This document shows positions 6,728 through 10,621 of a DNA stretch of 10,621 bases, one piece after another. The first letter of the stretch is position 1. Every line of letters starts with the position of its first letter. Source of the stretch: Susulua sp964536195 (GTDB taxonomy: Bacteria > Omnitrophota > Gorgyraeia > Duberdicusellales > 4484-171); contig CAZHVO010000033.1 of assembly GCA_964536195.1 (NCBI GenBank), positions 1 through 10,621 of the forward strand. Direction: 5' to 3'. The notes below the pieces were generated by a model that ran no database searches, was not told the origin of the DNA, and saw nothing but the letters and a program-made list of their open reading frames with translations. The translations under genes were made by a program, and so were the position numbers.

Positions 6728-8668
6728 ATGGTTAAAGATTATTCCAATTTTTTGAAAGAGAAATTAAGTAAAGAGAGCTTTGATAAGCTTACTGCCTTAG
6801 AGAATTCTAGGGTTATTGATTTCATTGGAGAATATGTAGAGCTTTGTAATCCGGATTCGGTCTTTGTTCGTACAGATGCTCTTGGGGATTCAAATTACAT
6901 AAGGGGAAAAGCTATAGAGTTGGAGGAAGAGAAGAGTTTAAGAGTCCAAGGCCATACAATTCACTTTGATAGCCCGCTTGACCAAGCCCGAGATAAAAAG
7001 AATACCAAGTATCTTGTTTCTGGGAACCTAAACCCCGTTAGAAATAGCGAGTCTACAGAAAAGAAGACCAAAATTTCTAACGGGGTAAAAAGTCAAGACT
7101 ACCTAAATAGTGTTGATCGTGATCAGGGGACCAATGAAGTAAGAGATATATTAAAAGATATCATGAAGGGCAAAGAGATGTTTGTATGTTTTTTCTGTCT
7201 CGGCCCGGTTGACTCTGACTTCTCTATTTTAGCTGTACAAATTACTGATTCTTCTTATGTAGCCCACTCCGAAGAGATTCTTTATAGACCAGGTTACCAA
7301 CAACTGAAAAAACACAAAGGCCAAGGAGAATTCTTTTCCTTTGTACATTCGGCTGGAGAATTAGAGAATAATGTAAGTAAAAATGTAGATAAACGAAGAG
7401 TTTATATTGATTTAGAGAATAATTTAGTCTATAGCGTAAATACGCAATACGCTGGTAATACTGTAGGTTTGAAAAAACTTTCCCTAAGGCTTGCTATAAA
7501 AAAAGCTTATCAGGAAGGGTGGCTTGCTGAGCATATGTTTGTAATGAATGTTTCCGGTCAAGACGGCAAAAAGGCCTATTTTTGTGGAGCTTATCCTAGT
7601 ATGTGCGGTAAGACTTCTACAGCTATGCTCCAGGGCGAATCGATTATTGGAGATGATATAGCTTATTTGCGGGTCAAAGGCGGCAAAGCTTACGCTGTAA
7701 ACGTCGAGAGGGGTATTTTTGGTATTATAAAAGATGTAAATTCTGGAGATGACCCAGTACTATTTGAAGCTTTAACTAAACAAGGAGAGGTTATCTTTTC
7801 TAATATTCTAATCGATAAAGATAAAAAAGCATTTTGGATTGGCAAGAACAAAGAAATTCCTTCGGCGGGAGTTAATTATGCTGGAGTTTGGGAGCCGGGA
7901 AAGACTGACAATGAAGGAGGAGAAATACCGCTATCCCATAAGAATGCTCGTTATACTATAAGATTACAAGATTTAAAAAATGTAGATGAGAATCTAGAGA
8001 ACTTTCAAGGAGTAGAGGTCAAAGGCCTAATCTATGGCGGAAGAGATTCTGACACCTCTCCTCCGGTAGAGCAAGCTCTATCTTGGCAGCAGGGGATTAT
8101 TACTAAGGCGGCAAGTTTGGAGTCAGAAACAACAGCTGCTACTTTAGGCAAAGAAGGAATAAGAGCCTTTAACCCTATGGCTAATATGGATTTCTTATCT
8201 ATTCCTCTGGGCAAATATATAGAGGCAAATTTAAGATTTGCCGAAAAGTTAGCTGACTCACCCTTGATATTCTCAGCCAACTACTTCTTAAGAGGTAAAA
8301 ACGGAGGATTTTTAAACGGAATCCAAGATAAACGGGTTTGGCTTAAGTGGATGAGATTGCGATCTGAAGCCAAGGCAGAGGCTCGAGTAAGCCCCACAGG
8401 ATTAATACCTGAATATGGAGATTTAAAGAGACTATTTAAAGAAATTCTAGATAAAGATTACAGCCAGGCTGAGTATGTTGAACAGTTTACTCTGAGAATA
8501 CCGGAGAATCTGGCAAAGATAGAGAGAATTAAAAATATTTATAAAAAAATAGAAGGAATTCCTCCTGAGCTTTTTACCGAGTTAGATGCTCAAGAGTCCC
8601 GCTTAAGAGAAGCTCAAAAGGAAAAGGGAGATTATATTAATCCTAAGGACTTGTCTTTTAAGGTGTAG
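6728..8668 (+). CDS. pckG: Phosphoenolpyruvate carboxykinase, GTP type, with an in-frame palindromic insert
   Basis: GTP-dependent PEP carboxykinase (EC 4.1.1.32), interconverting oxaloacetate + GTP and PEP + CO2 + GDP in gluconeogenesis or anaplerosis. The 646 residues are slightly longer than the usual 590-625. Seen motifs: the N-terminal FVRTD, MKGKEMFVCFFCLGP, VAHSEEILYRPGY, and the P-loop YPSMCGKTS at 289-297 with the hyper-reactive Cys293. GDDIAYLR at 308-315 supplies metal-binding Asp residues, and the NYFLR/NGG region from 518 belongs to the guanine-binding part. Other PEPCKs from memory read directly from an N-terminal TKYL-like segment to a DYLNSVDR-like segment. Here residues about 102-120 (NPVRNS...ISNGV) are extra and coincide with the inverted repeat at 7032-7086. 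All catalytic motifs lie outside the insert, so the enzyme is probably active. The start is nine bases after the GT4 stop with only a weak ribosome site, and purC follows after two bases. Confidence 0.95.
   Translation: MVKDYSNFLKEKLSKESFDKLTALENSRVIDFIGEYVELCNPDSVFVRTDALGDSNYIRGKAIELEEEKSLRVQGHTIHFDSPLDQARDKKNTKYLVSGNLNPVRNSESTEKKTKISNGVKSQDYLNSVDRDQGTNEVRDILKDIMKGKEMFVCFFCLGPVDSDFSILAVQITDSSYVAHSEEILYRPGYQQLKKHKGQGEFFSFVHSAGELENNVSKNVDKRRVYIDLENNLVYSVNTQYAGNTVGLKKLSLRLAIKKAYQEGWLAEHMFVMNVSGQDGKKAYFCGAYPSMCGKTSTAMLQGESIIGDDIAYLRVKGGKAYAVNVERGIFGIIKDVNSGDDPVLFEALTKQGEVIFSNILIDKDKKAFWIGKNKEIPSAGVNYAGVWEPGKTDNEGGEIPLSHKNARYTIRLQDLKNVDENLENFQGVEVKGLIYGGRDSDTSPPVEQALSWQQGIITKAASLESETTAATLGKEGIRAFNPMANMDFLSIPLGKYIEANLRFAEKLADSPLIFSANYFLRGKNGGFLNGIQDKRVWLKWMRLRSEAKAEARVSPTGLIPEYGDLKRLFKEILDKDYSQAEYVEQFTLRIPENLAKIERIKNIYKKIEGIPPELFTELDAQESRLREAQKEKGDYINPKDLSFKV
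7029..7089. repeat. Palindromic mini-element inserted in frame in pckG
   Basis: Two perfect 14-base inverted arms, ACCCCGTTAGAAAT at 7032-7045 and ATTTCTAACGGGGT at 7073-7086, flank a 27-base centre (7046-7072). TAAA occurs at both edges (7029-7032 and 7086-7089), which fits a short target duplication that shares one base with each arm. On that reading the net insertion is 57 bases, exactly 19 codons, and removing it restores a smooth SGNLKSQDYL junction in the protein. The encoded peptide begins NPVRNS and ends ISNGV. Peptides of this look recur in proteins predicted from uncultured-bacterium genomes (from memory). No second copy and no transposase are in the window, so it would be a non-autonomous, MITE-like or RPE-like repeat. 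Confidence 0.8.
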
Positions 8669-8670
8669 TT

Positions 8671-9586
8671 ATGAGTAATGATTTGGAACTAAAAAAGCTA
8701 AAGTTATTTAAAAAAGGAAAAGTAAGGAATGTTTATGATTTAGGAGGGCAACTGCTAATGGTTGCGACTGATAGAATATCTTGTTTCGATTTTATCTTAG
8801 CTACACCGATTCCTGATAAAGGGAAAATTCTAACCCAAGTTTCTTTATTCTGGTTCTCGCTCTTAAAAGACATAGTAGAGAACCACCTTATTTCAACAAA
8901 CCTCGAAGACTTACCTGATTCAGTTGAAGATAAGAATAAGTTAAAAGGGCGCTTTATGATCACTAAAAAGTGTGAGGTTATACCCTTTGAGTGTGTAGTC
9001 AGAGGTTATCTTTCTGGTTCAGGGTGGAAAGAATACAAGGCTAAACAAAGTGTTTGTGGAATAGAGTTACCAACTGGCTTAGAAGAGTCAAGTAAGTTAG
9101 CTGAACCCTTGTTTACTCCGGCAACTAAAGCTGAAACCGGGCATGACGAAAACGTAAGTTTTGATTATATGAAGAATTCGATAGGAGAGGATTTAGCTAA
9201 CAAAGTAAGAGATACTAGTATTGCTATTTATAAGAAGGCAAGTCAGTATGCTTTAAGCCGGGGGATAATCNNNNNNNNNNTATGCCCAAACCAAGGGTGT
9301 GATTATTGCTGATACCAAGTTTGAATTTGGCGTCTATAACGACAAGTTTATCTTAATTGATGAAGTCTTAACTCCAGATTCGTCTCGTTTCTGGCCCAAG
9401 GACGATTATGAACCGGGAAGGCCACAGGCAAGCTTTGATAAACAATTTGTTCGTGATTACTTAGAATCATCTGGTTGGGGCAAGACCCCCCCTGCTCCGA
9501 CCTTACCCGATGAGGTGGTATCTAAGACTCAAGAGAAGTACAAGCAAGTCTTAAAGATGCTTACTGGCGTTGATTTCGCCGAATAG
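8671..9586 (+). CDS. purC: SAICAR synthetase (PurC), broken by the scaffold gap
   Basis: Phosphoribosylaminoimidazole-succinocarboxamide synthase (EC 6.3.2.6), the ATP-dependent step joining CAIR and aspartate in purine synthesis. The left part (200 codons, 8671-9270) has GKVRNVYD at 16-23, VATDRIS at 31-37, VVRGYLSGSGWKEY from 109 and TKAETGHDEN ending at 161. The right part (9281-9586, 101 codons plus stop) has IIADTKFEFG, a region with DEVLTPDSSRFWP, and a normal C-terminus ending in DFAE. Merged, the protein is about 293 residues, the long form common in bacteria. The ten N shift the frame by one, so a literal translation runs off into nonsense after the gap and the two parts look like separate genes. 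Both sides encode the same motif (YALSRGII before the gap, YAQTKGVI after), so the gap conceals an overlap, not missing sequence. The start has an AAGGTG site at 8660-8665 and follows pckG by two bases. Confidence 0.92.
9271..9280. other. Scaffold gap of ten N inside purC
   Basis: Ten ambiguous bases of evidently arbitrary length. The 24 bases ending at 9270 and the 24 bases starting at 9281 align codon for codon over the same conserved PurC segment, but with only 14 of 24 bases identical by hand count. The true gap size is therefore most likely negative, and the two flanks may come from different populations. Confidence 0.95.
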
Positions 9587-9588
9587 TA

Positions 9589-9616
9589 TTGACAATTATT
9601 AAATATATAGTATTTT
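9589..9616 (+). promoter_or_regulatory. Promoter of the etf genes, predicted leaderless
   Basis: A perfect -35 TTGACA at 9589-9594, a 16-base AT-rich spacer, and a -10 TATTTT at 9611-9616 (four of six consensus bases). Transcription would start about seven bases later, at roughly 9622-9625, and the etfB ATG is at 9625. No Shine-Dalgarno sequence precedes this ATG (the upstream bases are TTTTAGATATTC). Both facts together point to a leaderless etfB mRNA. The 38-base purC-etfB gap holds nothing else recognisable and no terminator hairpin. Confidence 0.6.
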
Positions 9617-9624
9617 AGATATTC

Positions 9625-10416
9625 ATGAAGATAGTAGTTTGCATAAAACAAGTTCCCGATACCACAGATGTAAAGATTAACCCTGAGACCAATACTTTAA
9701 TAAGGGAAGGGGTTGAGTCTATAATTAATCCTTTTGATATGTATGCTATTGAGGAAGCGGTAAGGTTAAAGGAGCGTTTTGGCGGTCATACAACAGTTAT
9801 TACTATGGGGCCACCTCAGGCTCAGAGTGCTTTAAGAGAAGCCCTTTCTTTAGGCATAGATTCAGCAATCCATCTTTGTGATCGAACCTTTGCTGGATCA
9901 GATACTTGGGCGACAAGTTTAATATTGGCCAAAGCCATTGGGAAGATTGATGATTGTAATTTGGTAATTTGCGGCAAGCAAGCTTCCGACGGAGACACTG
10001 CTCAAGTTGGACCGGGGATAGCTACTCACCTTAATTTACCTCAAGCTACTTATGTGCGCAGAGTGGATTCTGTACATCTTGATACTACCCCTAAGGTTAT
10101 GGTTGTGGAGCGGTTGCTCGAAGAAGGTTATGAGTTAATAGAGCTTCAATTGCCAGCTCTTATCACGGTAGTAAAAGAAATAAATGAACCAAGATTGCCG
10201 TCATTAAGAGGTAAGATGAGCTCAAAGAAAGCTGAGATTACTCTCTGGGGCAATAAGGATTTAGGTTTATCCGAAAACCAAATTGGGCTTAACGGTTCAC
10301 CTACCCAAGTAGTTAAAATATTTACGCCTCCTCCTAAAGAAGGCGGGAAAATTTTAGAGGGAGAACCCCAAGAAGTGGTAGAAGAGCTGTTTAAAGAAAT
10401 CAAGGATATAGTATGA
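9625..10416 (+). CDS. etfB: Electron transfer flavoprotein beta subunit (FixA/EtfB family)
   Basis: Beta subunit of a cytoplasmic heterodimeric ETF, 263 residues, standard length. It begins with the classical MKIVVCIKQVPDT start, has NPFDMYAIEEAVRLKE at 35-50, and GKQASDGDTAQVGP at 117-130. The latter includes the DGDTAQVGP loop seen in bifurcating ETFs, where it binds the second flavin in place of the AMP of mitochondrial-type ETFs. The family signature region around 168-205 (VVERLLEEGYELIELQLPA, then EINEPRLPSLRGKM) is intact. The start is certain from homology, although no ribosome binding site precedes it and the promoter at 9589-9616 ends almost at the ATG. Its last codons overlap the next gene by four bases (ATGA), with AAGGA at 10402-10406 serving that gene. 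The redox partner lies beyond the window; lactate dehydrogenase-type or acyl-CoA dehydrogenase-type partners are the usual ones. Confidence 0.95.
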   Translation: MKIVVCIKQVPDTTDVKINPETNTLIREGVESIINPFDMYAIEEAVRLKERFGGHTTVITMGPPQAQSALREALSLGIDSAIHLCDRTFAGSDTWATSLILAKAIGKIDDCNLVICGKQASDGDTAQVGPGIATHLNLPQATYVRRVDSVHLDTTPKVMVVERLLEEGYELIELQLPALITVVKEINEPRLPSLRGKMSSKKAEITLWGNKDLGLSENQIGLNGSPTQVVKIFTPPPKEGGKILEGEPQEVVEELFKEIKDIV

Positions 10417-10621
10417 GCGGAATAAAGATAATTTTAGATAAATGTGTCGGTTGCGGCCTATGTATTAAAACCTGTCCTATTGGAGCTATAGAACTAAAAG
10501 ATATGAAGGCTGTAATTGATTTGGATAAGTGTAATCTTTGTGGTGCTTGTATAGAGAGCTGTACTTTCGGAGCCATAAAAATTGAACGCAAGGTTATAAT
10601 ACAGGATGATATTTCAAGCTA
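10413..10621 (+). CDS. etfA: Electron transfer flavoprotein alpha subunit with N-terminal 2x[4Fe-4S] ferredoxin domain, 3'-truncated by window edge
   Basis: Only 69 codons are inside the window. They encode a bacterial-type two-cluster ferredoxin domain: Cys11, 14, 17, 21 followed by Pro (CxxCxxCxxxCP), and Cys40, 43, 46, 50 (CxxCxxCxxxC). Taken alone this could be a free ferredoxin. However, the ATGA overlap with etfB, the start pattern resembling iron-sulfur EtfA proteins such as those of the caffeyl-CoA reductase/ETF and lactate dehydrogenase/ETF complexes, and the open frame running on past the clusters favour an EtfA fusion. The domain would pass electrons between ferredoxin and the alpha-subunit flavin. 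The ETF-alpha domain itself is not visible, so the identity is inferred. Confidence 0.8.
   Translation, partial: MSGIKIILDKCVGCGLCIKTCPIGAIELKDMKAVIDLDKCNLCGACIESCTFGAIKIERKVIIQDDISS

Noticed and set aside
9281..9312. C-rich tail (CPNQGCDYC) after the N run as a PurC or metal-binding end
   Set aside because: It is an out-of-frame reading caused by the ten-base placeholder; the correct frame after the gap gives the normal PurC C-terminus.
9299..9586. A separate small gene starting at 9299
   Set aside because: It is the 3' half of purC; the coding frame extends upstream to the gap edge at 9281 and matches the PurC family.

Overview
The window reads as a stretch of an AT-rich, uncultured bacterial genome, all genes on the + strand and tightly packed, with one scaffold gap (10 N at 9271-9280). 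It combines two GH65 disaccharide phosphorylase genes, a GTP-type PEP carboxykinase, a long-form PurC, and an ETF whose alpha subunit begins with a two-cluster ferredoxin domain. With the low GC, this suggests an anaerobic candidate-phylum bacterium, perhaps of the Omnitrophota (OP3) type. That placement is an inference from gene style and cannot be proven from this sequence.

Region 1 (1-6718) is a sugar-phosphorylase module: a 5'-truncated GH65 phosphorylase, a short MscS-type mechanosensitive channel, a second and clearly different GH65 phosphorylase, and a GT4 glycosyltransferase translationally coupled to it (TAATG overlap). The two GH65 proteins belong to different subtypes (FWDEIF versus FWDTEIF), so they are not a recent duplication. 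A near-perfect extended -10 promoter (TATGCTATAAT) lies between the first GH65 and the channel and probably drives channel-GH65-GT4, with read-through possible into the next genes. A disaccharide-making or -transferring enzyme, two disaccharide phosphorylases and a tension-gated channel together suggest handling of an alpha-glucoside osmolyte or reserve sugar.

Region 2 (6728-9586) is central metabolism: PEP carboxykinase (pckG), then purC two bases later. The pckG gene carries an in-frame palindromic insertion (14-bp perfect inverted arms, 7032-7086) that adds about 19 residues. purC is interrupted by the N gap. The protein sequences on its two sides both encode the same conserved segment, so the gap is really a mis-sized, probably overlapping, join between two divergent contigs.

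Region 3 (9587-10621) has its own promoter (TTGACA-16-TATTTT) placed so close to the ATG of etfB that the mRNA is predicted to be leaderless. etfB overlaps (ATGA) the start of an etfA with an N-terminal 2x[4Fe-4S] domain, the arrangement found with electron-bifurcating or confurcating ETF complexes. The window ends inside etfA. No tRNA, rRNA, CRISPR array, transposase or convincing intrinsic terminator was seen, and no intergenic stretch exceeds about 100 bases.
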